DNA of 64,000 bases, taken from the NCBI GenBank assembly GCA_018242295.1, contig JAFECE010000003.1, positions 1 to 64,000 of the forward strand, in the 5' to 3' direction. The notes under the pieces were generated by a model, which was not told the origin of the DNA, made no database searches, and saw only the letters and a list, made by a program, of their open reading frames with translations. The first letter of the stretch is position 1. Each line of letters starts with the position of its first letter. Positions 35,358 to 45,326 of this stretch are shown here, in pieces. The DNA comes from Pseudomonadota bacterium (GTDB taxonomy: Bacteria > Pseudomonadota > Alphaproteobacteria > Rhizobiales > Hyphomicrobiaceae). The translations under genes were made by a program, and so were the position numbers.

Positions 35358-37514
35358 TCACCAGTGGGCGAGCACTGCGAGCAGCAGTAGCGCCACGATG
35401 TTGGTGATCTTGATCGCAGGATTGACGGCGGGACCTGCAGTATCCTTGTAGGGATCGCCGACGGTGTCGCCGGTCACGGATGCCTTATGGGCCTCCGAAC
35501 CTTTGACATGCTTGACGCCGTCCTTGTCGACGAAGCCGTCCTCGAAGCTCTTCTTGGCGTTGTCCCAGGCGCCGCCACCCGACGTCATCGAGATTGCGAC
35601 GAAGATGCCGGTGACGATCACGCCCAACAGCATCGCTCCGACGGCGGAGAATGCCGCGCCTTTGCCTGCGATGGCGTTGACGACGATGAACAGCACGATC
35701 GGCGAAAGAACCGGCAGCAGCGACGGCACGATCATTTCCTTGATCGCCGCACGCGTCAGCAGGTCGACGGCACGTGCGTAGTCCGGCTTGGACGTGCCCT
35801 TCATGATGCCCGGATTAGCCTTGAACTGACGGCGCACCTCTTCGACGATCGAGCCGGCCGCCCGGCCGACAGCCGTCATGGCGAGGCCGCCGAACAGGAA
35901 CGGGATGAGACCGCCGAGCAGAAGGCCCGCCACGACGTAGGGATTGTCGAGGCCGAAGTTCACCTGCACGTCCTTGAAGAACTGGTAGCCCGTCGCGCCG
36001 GGAGCGTTGCCCTCGGCGATGAAGTGGTGCAAGTCGTAATTGTAGGCGGCGAAGAGCACGAGGGCGCCGAGACCTGCGGAGCCGATCGCGTAGCCTTTCG
36101 TGACGGCCTTCGTCGTGTTGCCAACGGCGTCGAGCGCGTCGGTCGAACGGCGCACTTCCTTCGGCAGGCCGGCCATCTCGGCGATGCCGCCGGCGTTGTC
36201 CGTCACCGGACCGAAGGCATCGAGCGCAACGATCATGCCGGCGAGGCCGAGCATCGTCGTTGTTGCGATCGCCGTGCCGAAAAGGCCGCCGAGCTTGTAG
36301 GTCGCAATGATGGCGGCGACGATGGCAATCGTCGGGAGCGCGCAGGCCTCGAGCGAGACCGCGAGACCCTGGATCACGTTCGTGCCGTGTCCCGTAACGG
36401 ACGCCTGGCTGATCGATCTCACCGGGCGATAGCCGATACCGGTGTAGTATTCGGTGATCCAGACGATAAGGCCGGTCAGCGCCAAGCCGACGAGGCCGCA
36501 GAGGAACAGGTTCCAACCGGAGATCGTCTGCCCGGCTGCGGTGCCGACGTCTCCGAAGCCGCCGAGTACGTATTCAGTGGCGACGTAGAGGCCGAGTATC
36601 GACAGAACAGCCGATGCGATCACGCCGCGATAGAGCGCGCCCATGATCGAACCGTTCGTGCCGAGCTTCACGAAATATGTGCCGACGATCGAGGTCACGA
36701 TGCACGCCGCGCAGATGGCGAGCGGATAGAGCATCAGGGCACCGAGGTTCGGCTGACCGGCAAAGAAGATGGCGGCCAAAACCATCGTCGCGACGACGGT
36801 CACGGCATAGGTTTCGAAGAGGTCCGCCGCCATGCCCGCGCAGTCGCCGACGTTATCACCGACGTTGTCGGCGATGGTTGCGGGGTTGCGCGGATCATCC
36901 TCAGGGATGCCCGCTTCGACCTTGCCGACGAGATCGCCGCCGACGTCCGCACCTTTCGTGAAGATGCCGCCGCCGAGACGGGCGAAGATCGAGATGAGCG
37001 AGGCGCCGAAGCCCAGCGCGACAAGCGCGTCGACGACATCCCGGCTACCGGCTTCCTTGCCGAGGCCCAACGTCAGAACAGCGTAGTAGGCGGAGACGCC
37101 GAGCAGCGCCAAGCCCGCAACCAGAAGGCCAGTGATCGCACCGGCCTTGAAGGCGATGTCGAGGCCCTTGGCGAGCGAGACGGTTGCTGCCTGGGCGGTA
37201 CGAAGGTTGGCGCGAACCGAGACGTTCATGCCGATGAAGCCGGCGAGGCCTGAGAGAACTGCGCCGATCAAAAATCCGACGGCCTGAAGAGGCCCGAGAA
37301 GCAGCCATGCCAAAATGAAGATGACGACGCCGACGATGCCGATCGTGCGATACTGTCTATTGAGATATGCCTGTGCGCCTTCGCGGACGGCTGCCGCGAT
37401 TTCCTGCATCCGGGCATTGCCCTGGTCGGCACTCAGCACGGATTTGGCTGTCACGAATGCATAGAGGATCGATAACGCCCCACAGGCGATGATCCCCCAA
37501 AGTATATTGCTCAT
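35358..37514 (-). CDS. hppA: Membrane-bound proton-translocating pyrophosphatase, K+-independent type
   Basis: Hydrolyses pyrophosphate and pumps protons across the inner membrane; 718 residues with about 16 hydrophobic helices. The catalytic loops show '[20 protein letters not shown]' and '[20 protein letters not shown]', plus the later Asp-rich '[16 protein letters not shown]' loop. The diagnostic '[17 protein letters not shown]' carries Lys where K+-dependent enzymes carry Ala, so the K+-independent group is predicted. AAGGGA stands 8 bases before the ATG. A single-gene unit with terminators on both sides. Confidence 0.97.
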   Translation of the reverse strand: MSNILWGIIACGALSILYAFVTAKSVLSADQGNARMQEIAAAVREGAQAYLNRQYRTIGIVGVVIFILAWLLLGPLQAVGFLIGAVLSGLAGFIGMNVSVRANLRTAQAATVSLAKGLDIAFKAGAITGLLVAGLALLGVSAYYAVLTLGLGKEAGSRDVVDALVALGFGASLISIFARLGGGIFTKGADVGGDLVGKVEAGIPEDDPRNPATIADNVGDNVGDCAGMAADLFETYAVTVVATMVLAAIFFAGQPNLGALMLYPLAICAACIVTSIVGTYFVKLGTNGSIMGALYRGVIASAVLSILGLYVATEYVLGGFGDVGTAAGQTISGWNLFLCGLVGLALTGLIVWITEYYTGIGYRPVRSISQASVTGHGTNVIQGLAVSLEACALPTIAIVAAIIATYKLGGLFGTAIATTTMLGLAGMIVALDAFGPVTDNAGGIAEMAGLPKEVRRSTDALDAVGNTTKAVTKGYAIGSAGLGALVLFAAYNYDLHHFIAEGNAPGATGYQFFKDVQVNFGLDNPYVVAGLLLGGLIPFLFGGLAMTAVGRAAGSIVEEVRRQFKANPGIMKGTSKPDYARAVDLLTRAAIKEMIVPSLLPVLSPIVLFIVVNAIAGKGAAFSAVGAMLLGVIVTGIFVAISMTSGGGAWDNAKKSFEDGFVDKDGVKHVKGSEAHKASVTGDTVGDPYKDTAGPAVNPAIKITNIVALLLLAVLAHW

Positions 37515-37722
37515 TGAGTGGTCCCTTTTGGCACGCTTCTTATCGAGGCCCGTTTGATTGGGCCCGCATTCCAGGTGCTTTCAGGCGCTGCCGAAACAGC
37601 TATCCCGCCCCCGGCATTTTTTTCGGTCTCTCAATTATTGCGTCGTCGGCCGAGAGCCGCGGCGGACCATGCCAAAAGTGTCGCAGTGTTGCAACTCGGA
37701 CGAGCGGCGCGTACCCGCAAAA

Positions 37723-37758
37723 AAGCGGTCCGGGCGGATGTTCACGCGCGGACCGCTT
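37723..37758 (-). terminator. Hairpin terminator after the His/Tyr-rich gene
   Basis: Ten-base perfect stem, AAGCGGTCCG / CGGACCGCTT, around a 16-base loop. On the minus strand the stem is followed by a T run (complement of the A run at 37719-37724), the order expected for termination of the minus-strand gene at 37789-38241. Confidence 0.75.
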
Positions 37759-37788
37759 GAAAGTCACTCGTTTGAATTTAGGCCGATT

Positions 37789-38241
37789 CTAATGACGGTG
37801 GTGGCCGCCATGGCCACGATGTCCTCCGTGGCCCCAGCCGTGGTGCCGGCCGCCCCAGCCGCGATGGCCGTACCATCCACGGTGGCCCCAGCGGTGATGG
37901 CGCCAGTGACGGTGCCTGTAGCCGCCATAGTACCCGTAATACGGGCCGCCGTAATAGTAGTCGTCGTCATCATAGTAGTAGCGATGGCGAGGATAGTAGC
38001 CGTAGTAGTACGGCCACCCAAAACCGAAATAGATACCGCGGCCCCAGCGGCGATGATGGCGCCAGTCCCATCCGCGATGGCCCCACCCACGATGCCAACG
38101 GGCCTTCGTGACGAGGCCCGGTGACTTCTCGACCTGCACTTGCATAGCGGTTAAGCCAGCGGCCGCATTGGCGGATGCTGGGGCCGCTCCCGCTAACAGA
38201 AGTCCGGCGAGCACGGACAACGACATTACAAGCTTTCGCAT
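37789..38241 (-). CDS. Secreted Gly/His/Tyr/Trp-rich low-complexity protein
   Basis: Protein of 150 residues. The signal peptide 'LVMSLSVLAGLLLAGAAPAS' ends 'ASANA', then a short ordinary stretch ('MQVQVEKSPGLVTKARW') precedes a low-complexity region to the C-terminus made almost wholly of Gly, His, Tyr, Arg and Trp. It includes a central Tyr/Asp block ('RYYYDDDDYYYGGPYYGYY') and His-Gly-rich tail repeats. Such composition suggests metal binding or a surface/matrix role, neither shown here. A ribosome-binding site (GGGAGAG) stands before the ATG. Own terminator downstream. Confidence 0.82.
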   Translation of the reverse strand: MRKLVMSLSVLAGLLLAGAAPASANAAAGLTAMQVQVEKSPGLVTKARWHRGWGHRGWDWRHHRRWGRGIYFGFGWPYYYGYYPRHRYYYDDDDYYYGGPYYGYYGGYRHRHWRHHRWGHRGWYGHRGWGGRHHGWGHGGHRGHGGHHRH

Positions 38242-38502
38242 TGCTCTCTCCCAGATGGGTCATTCTCCCCCGGACGTCTTCTCCGGACGTAGACCCAGCG
38301 CATTTCGAACGCAGAACGTGCCTGTGCGGTTTCGCATGTATCACTGTACCTTCTTCGCACCAGTGAAATTGCGAGCACCTGTGCTTTCGATGCACGATGC
38401 GGCAGATAACTTGTATGGCGGATACGTATCCGGATGGCTGGCAGCCACTGGCCGCCATGCTAGTTAGTTCAGGTCTGACTTCGACAATCACCGGAGACCA
38501 GC

Positions 38503-39408
38503 GTGACCATTGATGACAGCTTCCGGAGTGCGTCGGGACAAGAACTTATTGGAAAAATTGCCGACGCCTACGACATCGACGAGCAAAGCGCGCAACGCGC
38601 CGTTCAATCACTCGCGGACGAACTGCAGGCGCGCATTCAGCGCTCCATGCTATCGCGCGGCGGCGTGGCCGATGTGGTTTCTCTCGTTACGGCTCCAGGC
38701 GCGACCCGGATACCGGAAGACAGTGCCGGCTTCGCCTCGCCGGAGCTTGTCGCGAACGGTGATCAGATCCTCAATGTGCTGATCGGCAACAAGCATGTGA
38801 GCCGCGGAATCGCTCAGCGAACGGCATCGAGCTCTGGTGTCGATGCTTCGACCCTCCAAAAGCTTCTGCCTGTGGTCGCGACCTTGGTGATCAGCGAACT
38901 GCAAAGGCAATCAGGTCCCGCAATTGCGAAGGTCGCGAGCACCATTCCGGGGTTTTCGGGCGCAGGCGGAAGCCCGTTGCCCATGCCGGGCGACACGTTT
39001 CCGCCTATCGGGGGAAACACCTACTCGAAGCCGGATGACCGGCCGCCGTTCGCGGGGAGTGGGCCGGATAAAACGCCCGGATCATCGCGTCCGATCGATG
39101 GCGGTAGTCCTCTTCCGGTTCCGGGCGACGACATTCCGGGTCTTGGGCGGCGTGGCCGCTATCCAGGTCCCGAGTCCGAGCCTGACGACGATAATCCTTA
39201 CAGCCGGCTTCCCGATATCGTTCGGCGCGGCGGTCAGCAGGTTCCGGGGCCCGATGGCGGCTCCCTCGAAAGCGTCATCCGTTCGATCCTCGGGAACCTC
39301 CTCGGTTCGAACAGCGGCATCATCGGCACGATGATCAAGCTGTTCCTTCTTCGCTGGATCGTTTCGATCGCGCGGCGCGTGCTCGCGCAAACACTTGGCC
39401 GGGGCTGA
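38503..39408 (+). CDS. DUF937-like protein with Pro/Gly-rich middle
   Basis: Protein of 301 residues. The GTG at 38503 has GGAG 6 bases upstream. The first 140 residues are helical with the DUF937 pattern: 'YDIDEQSAQRAVQSLADELQ', 'VLIGNKHVSRGIAQRTASSS' and 'LQKLLPVVATLVISELQRQS'. The middle (145-245) is Pro/Gly/Asp-rich and probably disordered. The C-terminal 'IRSILGNLLGSN' repeats a short motif seen in such proteins and ends in a basic helix. No signal peptide is seen, and its role is unknown. A hairpin terminator follows. Confidence 0.8.
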   Translation: MTIDDSFRSASGQELIGKIADAYDIDEQSAQRAVQSLADELQARIQRSMLSRGGVADVVSLVTAPGATRIPEDSAGFASPELVANGDQILNVLIGNKHVSRGIAQRTASSSGVDASTLQKLLPVVATLVISELQRQSGPAIAKVASTIPGFSGAGGSPLPMPGDTFPPIGGNTYSKPDDRPPFAGSGPDKTPGSSRPIDGGSPLPVPGDDIPGLGRRGRYPGPESEPDDDNPYSRLPDIVRRGGQQVPGPDGGSLESVIRSILGNLLGSNSGIIGTMIKLFLLRWIVSIARRVLAQTLGRG

Positions 39409-39438
39409 CGGCGCGATCCTCGTTCGGAAAACAAGAAA

Positions 39439-39465
39439 AAAGGCCGGCTCGAAAGCGCGGCCTTT
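39439..39465. terminator. Hairpin terminator after the DUF937-like gene
   Basis: Eight-base stem, AAAGGCCG / CGGCCTTT, with a short inner GC pair and a loop of about 6 bases, preceded by an A run (39432-39441) and followed by T/C. It can serve the plus-strand gene ending at 39408 and the minus-strand gene ending at 39490. Confidence 0.7.
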
Positions 39466-39489
39466 CTGTATCCCGAAGATCATAAGACT

Positions 39490-39837
39490 CTAGCGGCAGG
39501 GTCGGGCGCTGATATCGCAGCTCCACGAACCGCCAGGGCCGGCTTGAGAGCACTTCACGCTCTTGCTCGATGCACGGCCCCAGTGTGCCCAGTCCGAGCC
39601 ATATTCGAAATCGGTGAAATCGGCCCAAGATTTAATGCCGACAGCAAGTGCGGCCTTCTTCGACGACTGACCAGCGCTCGAGCCATAGTGGTAATGGTCG
39701 ACGAAGCAGGTGCGGCCGCCTTCGCGCCGCTGGTCGTGAATTGCAGCAACGCCCGTATCGTCAGCGAACGCAGGGGCGGCGCAGGCAAAAAGTGCGGCCA
39801 CGGCGAGCGCCGGCCTCATCCATCCGAAGCGAATCAT
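39490..39837 (-). CDS. Small secreted cysteine-containing protein
   Basis: Protein of 115 residues from ATG 39837, which gives the signal peptide 'RPALAVAALFACAAPAFA'; the open frame upstream is atypical. The mature part has four Cys ('RTCFVDHYHYGSS', 'KCSQAG', 'SWSCDISARPCR'), likely two disulfides, and a central 'IKSWADFTDFEYGSDWAHW' stretch. I recall similar short proteins annotated as hypothetical in Rhizobiales, with no assigned function. It stands alone between a terminator and the RidA gene. Confidence 0.78.
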   Translation of the reverse strand: MIRFGWMRPALAVAALFACAAPAFADDTGVAAIHDQRREGGRTCFVDHYHYGSSAGQSSKKAALAVGIKSWADFTDFEYGSDWAHWGRASSKSVKCSQAGPGGSWSCDISARPCR

Positions 39838-40029
39838 TTTTTTCCCGTCTCCGAAGACAATCGGGGGCAGATCCCCCATCGCGTATTTCGCAGATTCAGC
39901 GATGCTCTCGATAGCTTTTCAAGCGGACGGGAATGGAATTTCTACGCGAGAGGTAATCGGGGCACAGGTTGTTGCCGAAGCGCAAATTCTTTACTCGCGC
40001 TTCGGCAATTTCGAATCTGGACGTCGAGT

Positions 40030-40377
40030 TTACTTGACGGCGACGACCGAGATCTCGACGAGCATCCTCGGATCGATGACCTTGGCTTCGACGCAGGCGC
40101 GTGCCGGTGCGCCCTTGCCGTCCAGCCATGCGCTCCAGGCTTTGTTCATGCCGTCGCGGTGGCGGATGTCGTTCAGCCAGACGGTCGCCTGCAGAACTTT
40201 CGTCTTGTCGGTGCCGGCGAGCGCCAACAGTCGGTCGATCTCGGTCAGAACTTCGGCCGTCTGGCCTTCGACGTCCTTGGAAAGATCCGTCGGGATGACG
40301 CCTGCCGTAAACACGAAGCCGTTGGCCTCTGTGACCTTCGAATAGACGGGTGAAGTTTCGTAGCGGGTGACGGTCAC
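40030..40377 (-). CDS. RidA/YjgF-family enamine/imine deaminase
   Basis: Soluble protein of 115 residues of the RidA family, which hydrolyses reactive enamine/imine intermediates to ammonia and keto acids. The GTG at 40377 gives the normal N-terminus ('VTVTRYETSPVYSKVTEANG') and has GGAGA 8 bases upstream; an in-frame ATG at 40416 would add a basic leader without homology. The catalytic-site Arg lies in 'APARACVEAKVID', close to the C-terminus, as usual. The loop 'GVIPTDLSKDVEGQTAEVL' is normal. A single-gene unit. Confidence 0.93.
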   Translation of the reverse strand: MTVTRYETSPVYSKVTEANGFVFTAGVIPTDLSKDVEGQTAEVLTEIDRLLALAGTDKTKVLQATVWLNDIRHRDGMNKAWSAWLDGKGAPARACVEAKVIDPRMLVEISVVAVK

Positions 40378-40443
40378 TTGAGGTCTCCATTTCCGGTTTT
40401 TATCCGGCCGCCTCATAGCAGGTGACCGGCCCCGCCTGAAGCC

Positions 40444-41031
40444 TCAAAGAAGCGGTGGGTCCTCGTGCCGCTCACCGTCGACGATCAGGCCTTTGAGGGC
40501 CGTCGTGCCGTCGGCGGCAACCGCGACGATTGCCTTGACCTCGTGCGACCTGACCTTGTCCTCCAAGGCGCGGCCCGTGCCTTCGGGAACGAAGTAGTTT
40601 TCGATGCCGTAGCGGGCGATTACGCGGGTTACTGCGGCGTTCCCGTCCTGCCAGAGCGACTGCACGCGTCCCTTGATCACGGCCTCTCCGGGCGCGACTT
40701 TGGATGGGTACTGGCTGCTGACATGCGTCTCGGTCCACTTGCCGTCCGAGCCTGAGGCGAGCGTGACGTAAACCGGTCCGCCGACCGAAAAGCCGGTGAA
40801 GTCGGGGTCCGTTTCCGTGGTCGACTTCGTGAGCGTGCTGATGTCGTAGCCGAGCGTTACGTAGTCGCCGCGAAAGATGTCGCGCGGATCGAGCGGCTTG
40901 ACGGCCAGCGCGATTTCCTGCCCGGACTTCAGCAGGCGATCACGGGCGAAGACCATGTCGAAGAGCGCCGCCGATTGGACGATCGCCACGACCGCGAGCA
41001 GCGGCCAGACCAATTTAGATTTGCCGATCAT
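40444..41031 (-). CDS. GDYXXLXY-motif membrane-associated protein
   Basis: Protein of 195 residues with one N-terminal hydrophobic segment ('LVWPLLAVVAIVQSAALFDM') and the family-naming motif 'RGDYVTLGYDIS' near residue 55. The rest is beta-rich ('GGPVYVTLASGSDGKWTETH') and probably periplasmic. The ATG at 41031 is chosen because the frame above it is a shadow of the overlapping upstream gene. It overlaps the DUF2157 gene's stop (ATGA), so the two are translationally coupled, the usual arrangement for these partners. Confidence 0.9.
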   Translation of the reverse strand: MIGKSKLVWPLLAVVAIVQSAALFDMVFARDRLLKSGQEIALAVKPLDPRDIFRGDYVTLGYDISTLTKSTTETDPDFTGFSVGGPVYVTLASGSDGKWTETHVSSQYPSKVAPGEAVIKGRVQSLWQDGNAAVTRVIARYGIENYFVPEGTGRALEDKVRSHEVKAIVAVAADGTTALKGLIVDGERHEDPPLL

Positions 41032-42185
41032 GCCGGACGTCCTGTGCCTGCGCTCTGCCTGGCCAAGCGCAATGCCACGTACGCAAGGAATGAAACAATG
41101 ATCGCCGCAACCAGGAAGAACAGCGATGTTCCGAGAATGGAACCGACCGTGACGCCATAAAGCGTGAGAATCTCGGCTGAGAAGCCGATGTAGCCGATCC
41201 AAAGCGCGCCTCGGTTCCCAGTCGACAAGGCGTAGGCGATAGCGGCGAGGATCAGTGCGAGCGCTACCACGGCCAGGGCGATAAGATCGCCGAGCGGCGG
41301 CACTACCAGGAATTGCCGCGCGAAAAGTCCGGCGAAGGCCACGGCAAGTGCGTACGCAAAGAGCGGCGCTGCGATGTGATCGAGCTTTGCATCGAGATCT
41401 GGTTGCAGCTTTTCCATCGCGACGGCGGCTACGGCTGCGAGAGCGCCGATTACGGCAACGAGGCCATGCTGGTATCCGCCGCTCAGCTGATAGCCGAGCG
41501 AAATCACGAACATCGACAATGCGAGCGCGGAGAGATGAAGGCCGGGACGCCAGCATTGCCAAATGAAGGCGGCCGTGACGAGCGCCCAACCGATAAGGAA
41601 TGCCCAATGGACGCCGTTCTTCTCCGACGTTTCGAAGAACGACCAGACGCAGACGAGAACCATCGCCAGGGCAAGCGCCGGATTGGATCGCAGCATTACC
41701 CCTGCGAAGAGCGTCCCGATCCACCACATCAGAACGCCGTCCGACGGGTTGCCGCCGATGTTGTACATCTGGCTGATCAGCATGATGCTGGCGCCGAACA
41801 TTCCGGCTGAGAACAGTATCGCGGCATCAGCGAGCAGAGGGTAGCCGCGCGCCACCAGCCACCCGGCCGTGCCGTAGCCCGCCCAGATGGTGGCGAGTAG
41901 CAGCAGGAGGCGCCCTAGCCGTGGCATGTCCTCCCAGTGCGCGGCGACGAACGAAATCGCGGCGAACCCGAAGAGGACACTGGCGAGAATTCCGAGCGCC
42001 GGAGCCAGCCCCACTTCACGCCCACTGCTCTCGACGTCGGCCAGGATCGCTGTACGGCCCTCGCCGCTCACCCATCCATTGGATTGCCAACGCTCGAGGT
42101 CGCGCTTCAGACGGTTTTTATAGGGGGACCACATTTCTGGCATCACCGGCGGAATCGCTGCTTCATGCGCCTCATGATGGACCAC
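41028..42185 (-). CDS. DUF2157 polytopic membrane protein
   Basis: Inner-membrane protein of 385 residues. The N-terminal approximately 60 residues are soluble and helical ('LKRDLERWQSNGWVSGEGRT'), followed by about ten hydrophobic helices ('ALGILASVLFGFAAISFVAA', 'FSAGMFGASIMLISQMYNIG'). The DUF2157 pattern of a helical cap and a membrane bundle is clear. No transport or catalytic motif is visible. It is first in a two-gene unit with the GDYXXLXY protein and divergent from mntH. Confidence 0.88.
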   Translation of the reverse strand: MVHHEAHEAAIPPVMPEMWSPYKNRLKRDLERWQSNGWVSGEGRTAILADVESSGREVGLAPALGILASVLFGFAAISFVAAHWEDMPRLGRLLLLLATIWAGYGTAGWLVARGYPLLADAAILFSAGMFGASIMLISQMYNIGGNPSDGVLMWWIGTLFAGVMLRSNPALALAMVLVCVWSFFETSEKNGVHWAFLIGWALVTAAFIWQCWRPGLHLSALALSMFVISLGYQLSGGYQHGLVAVIGALAAVAAVAMEKLQPDLDAKLDHIAAPLFAYALAVAFAGLFARQFLVVPPLGDLIALAVVALALILAAIAYALSTGNRGALWIGYIGFSAEILTLYGVTVGSILGTSLFFLVAAIIVSFLAYVALRLARQSAGTGRPA

Positions 42186-42339
42186 GGGGGCACGGCGTTG
42201 GCTAGACCGCGGCAGCCCGGTTATGCCGCCGCTTTCTCCCGAATCTCGCGATTTATCCTAATTTCGGCGGTAACCACATTTGTCACAGCAAACGGAGCGC
42301 CCCCGTTCTTGACGCGCACCCGCTTCTCAAGCACTCTAG

Positions 42340-42362
42340 TTGCGAATGATTGTCATTTGCAA
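42340..42362 (+). promoter_or_regulatory. Palindromic operator candidate (Mur/Fur-type) at the mntH ribosome-binding site
   Basis: Arms TTGCGAATGA (42340-42349) and TCATTTGCAA (42353-42362) are reverse complements in 9 of 10 bases around the spacer TTG. The right arm ends in the A-rich start of the mntH ribosome-binding site (AAAAGG, 42361-42366). Fur-family manganese regulators (Mur) of Rhizobiales bind similar TGCAAAT-like palindromes upstream of manganese importer genes. A bound repressor here would block transcript elongation or initiation very near the start codon. Identification is by palindrome and context. Confidence 0.6.
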
Positions 42363-42373
42363 AAGGTAACCTT

Positions 42374-43735
42374 ATGGATGCCCGAACGGGAACGGTAGCC
42401 CCTTCTGCCGGAGCAGCCGACGGAAGCTGGCGGAAACCCGTTGCGGAACGCTCGCTTGGCGAAGTCTTCCGGACCATTCGGGTTCAGGACCATACGAGTT
42501 ACTGGCGGCGTCTCGCTGCGTTTTTCGGCCCCGGCTACCTCGTCGCGGTCGGCTATATGGATCCCGGCAATTGGGCGACGTCGATCGCCGGCGGATCGAA
42601 ATTCGGTTACGCGCTGCTGTTCGTCGCGCTCCTCTCGAACGTCATGGCGATCATTCTGCAATCGCTCTGCGCACGTCTCGCCATCGGCTCGGGACGCGAT
42701 CTGGCGCAGGCGTGCCGGGACGGATATCCCAAATGGGCCGCCTTCCCGCTCTGGCTACTGGCCGAAATTGCGATCATCGCGACCGACGTGGCGGAAGTCA
42801 TCGGCACGGCCATCGGCCTCAATCTCCTGTTCGGGGTTCCGCTCGAGATCGGCGTTCTGCTGACAGCTCTCGACGTCTTCGTCGTGCTGCTTTTGCAGCG
42901 GCTCGGCTTCCGGTACCTCGAAGCCTTCATCATCGCCATGCTCGGCGTCATTGCCGTCTGCTTTTCCGTTCAGATCGCGCTTGCCGATCCGGAATGGGGC
43001 GCCGTCATTCGCGGCTTCGCGCCGACGACGGACATCGTACGTAATCCCGATATGCTCTATTTGGCGCTCGGCATCATTGGCGCGACCGTGATGCCGCACA
43101 ATCTCTACCTGCATTCGGCAATCGTGCAGACGCGCGCTTTCGGGACTTCGACGAAAGAGAAGCGAGAGGCTTTGAAATTCGCGACGATCGACTCGACGAT
43201 CGCCTTGTGCTTTGCGCTGCTGATCAATGCTTCGATCCTGATCCTCGCGGCCGCCACGTTCTATAAATCGGGCAACACGGAGGTGGTCGAACTCGGACAA
43301 GCGCAGTCTCTGCTGCATCCGCTGCTTGGATCGGCGATTGCGCCGACGCTTTTCGGCATCGCGCTTCTGTGCTGCGGCATGAACTCGACCGTTACGGCGA
43401 CGCTCGCCGGCCAGACGGTCATGGAAGGCTTTTTGCACATCAGGCTGCCAGCCTGGCAGCGGCGGCTTATTACACGCTCCGTCGCGCTCCTGCCGGCGGC
43501 TGGCGTCACCCTCCTCTTCGGTGAGGCGGAAACGGCGAAGCTGCTGATCCTTTCGCAAGTCGTACTGAGCTTGCAGCTTCCCTTCGCGATCGTGCCGCTC
43601 GTGCAGTTCACGGCGAGCCGCAAAAAGCTTGGCGATCTCGTCTCGCCGCGCTGGTTGACGGTAGCGGCGGGCATTATCGCGGTGACGATCATCGCGCTCA
43701 ACGCGAAGCTGACGTGGGATTACTTCACGGGTTAA
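42374..43735 (+). CDS. mntH: NRAMP-family divalent metal (manganese) transporter
   Basis: Proton-coupled Mn2+/Fe2+ importer of 453 residues and about 11 hydrophobic helices. The NRAMP transport signature in helix 1, '[13 protein letters not shown]' (Asp-Pro-Gly-Asn), and the helix 6 metal-site stretch '[19 protein letters not shown]' (Met-Pro-His-Asn) are both intact. The ATG at 42374 has AAAAGG 7 bases upstream; an in-frame TTG at 42350 lies within the operator palindrome and is unlikely. The N-terminal 45 residues are hydrophilic, longer than in E. coli MntH. Predicted to be repressed by manganese through the palindrome at 42340. Confidence 0.94.
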   Translation: MDARTGTVAPSAGAADGSWRKPVAERSLGEVFRTIRVQDHTSYWRRLAAFFGPGYLVAVGYMDPGNWATSIAGGSKFGYALLFVALLSNVMAIILQSLCARLAIGSGRDLAQACRDGYPKWAAFPLWLLAEIAIIATDVAEVIGTAIGLNLLFGVPLEIGVLLTALDVFVVLLLQRLGFRYLEAFIIAMLGVIAVCFSVQIALADPEWGAVIRGFAPTTDIVRNPDMLYLALGIIGATVMPHNLYLHSAIVQTRAFGTSTKEKREALKFATIDSTIALCFALLINASILILAAATFYKSGNTEVVELGQAQSLLHPLLGSAIAPTLFGIALLCCGMNSTVTATLAGQTVMEGFLHIRLPAWQRRLITRSVALLPAAGVTLLFGEAETAKLLILSQVVLSLQLPFAIVPLVQFTASRKKLGDLVSPRWLTVAAGIIAVTIIALNAKLTWDYFTG

Positions 43736-43887
43736 CTGCGCGCCCGTAACACAACTCGTTGCAAGCCCCTGCCGCCCCGCTTAAATAGCAACCGATAGGC
43801 CGCTGAACGCGTGCGCATCGCCGATCGCAGCGGGCCAATTCGCTTCAAATTCTCACCGGAACTTCGTTCCCAGGCTGTGGAGCCGCC

Positions 43888-45321
43888 GTGCATACGCTCA
43901 AGACATCCGCCGTACACGTCATTGGCGCCGGGCTCGCGGGCTCGGAGGCGGCACACCAGATCGCGGCAACTGGCACGCCCGTCGTGCTGCACGAGATGCG
44001 GCCGGTTCGCTCCACGGAAGCTCACAAGACGGATGGCTTCGCGGAGCTCGTTTGCTCCAACTCATTCCGCTCGGACGATTGGGAGAACAACGCCGTCGGC
44101 TTGCTGCATGAAGAACTTCGCCGCGCGGGTTCCCTCATCATGGCGGCTGCGGATAAGCACAAGCTGCCGGCGGGCGGCGCGCTCGCAGTCGATCGCGACG
44201 CGTTCTCGGCGGAAGTGACGGCGCGGATATCGGCAAATCCGCTGATCACGATCGTGCGTGGCGAACTCGACGGCCTGCCTCCCGCAGACTGGGCGAACGT
44301 GATCGTTGCGACGGGACCGCTGACGTCACCCGCGTTGAGCGCGGCGCTCGCGACGGTGACGGGCGAAGACTCGCTCGCGTTCTTCGATGCGATTGCGCCG
44401 GTCATTCATCGCGATTCCATCGACACGTCGATCGCGTGGTTCCAATCGCGTTACGACAAGGCGGGACCAGCGGGCACCGGCGCCGATTATCTCAATTGCC
44501 CGATGTCGAAAGATGAATACGAGGCGTTCGTCGATGCGCTGCTCGCGGGCGAGAAGACGTTGTTCAAGGAATGGGAAGCGTCCACGCCCTATTTCGACGG
44601 CTGCTTGCCGGTCGAGGTCATGGCGGAGCGCGGCCGCGAGACGCTCCGGTACGGGCCGATGAAGCCGGTCGGGCTCGACGATCCGCGCACCGGGCGCTGG
44701 CCACATGCGGTGGTTCAGCTACGGCAGGACAATGCGCTCGGCACGCTCTGGAACATGGTTGGCTTCCAAACGAAACTGAAGCACGCCGAACAGGTGCACG
44801 TCTTCCGTATGATCCCGGGTCTGCAAAACGCGGAATTCGCGCGGCTCGGCGGCCTGCATCGCAATACGTATCTCAATTCGCCGAAGCTCTTGGATCGTTC
44901 GCTGCGGCTCAAGGCGATGCCGCGCGTGCGCTTTGCGGGGCAGATCACCGGCGTCGAGGGGTACATCGAGAGCGCAGCGATCGGCTTGCTTGCCGGGCGC
45001 TTTGCGGCGGCAGATGCGACGGGTGCCGCGTCAGTTGCGCCGCCCGCGACGACGGCGCTCGGCGCCCTCCTCAACCACATCACCGGCGGACATATCGTCA
45101 GCGAAGATAATGAGCGCGGCGCTGCGCGCTCATTCCAGCCGATGAACATCAACTACGGTTTGCTTCCTGATCTCGACGTCAACCCGACGCACGACCAAAG
45201 AGGTCAGCGGCTCAAGGGGCCGGAGCGGGGGCGAGAAAAAAAGCGTGCGATGTCGCGCCGTGCGCTTGCCGATCTCGCGAACTGGCTCGGCGACGCAGTA
45301 CCGGCAAAACGATCCGCCTGA
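43888..45321 (+). CDS. trmFO: Folate- and FAD-dependent tRNA (uracil-54-C5)-methyltransferase
   Basis: Makes ribothymidine at position 54 of tRNAs using methylenetetrahydrofolate. It has 477 residues, the normal length. The N-terminal FAD site is '[18 protein letters not shown]', followed by the family stretch '[20 protein letters not shown]', '[10 protein letters not shown]' and the C-terminal '[20 protein letters not shown]' cofactor region and '[10 protein letters not shown]'. Start GTG at 43888. It converges on the SGNH hydrolase gene, with 5 bases between the stops. Confidence 0.96.
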   Translation: MHTLKTSAVHVIGAGLAGSEAAHQIAATGTPVVLHEMRPVRSTEAHKTDGFAELVCSNSFRSDDWENNAVGLLHEELRRAGSLIMAAADKHKLPAGGALAVDRDAFSAEVTARISANPLITIVRGELDGLPPADWANVIVATGPLTSPALSAALATVTGEDSLAFFDAIAPVIHRDSIDTSIAWFQSRYDKAGPAGTGADYLNCPMSKDEYEAFVDALLAGEKTLFKEWEASTPYFDGCLPVEVMAERGRETLRYGPMKPVGLDDPRTGRWPHAVVQLRQDNALGTLWNMVGFQTKLKHAEQVHVFRMIPGLQNAEFARLGGLHRNTYLNSPKLLDRSLRLKAMPRVRFAGQITGVEGYIESAAIGLLAGRFAAADATGAASVAPPATTALGALLNHITGGHIVSEDNERGAARSFQPMNINYGLLPDLDVNPTHDQRGQRLKGPERGREKKRAMSRRALADLANWLGDAVPAKRSA

Positions 45322-45326
45322 GGATC

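Noticed and set aside
35487-37253. Open frame of 588 codons on the plus strand opposite hppA
   Set aside because: It is a GC-rich shadow of hppA: the residues are mostly Asp, Arg, Gly and Ala from the third-position bias of the real gene, without domains or a ribosome-binding site.
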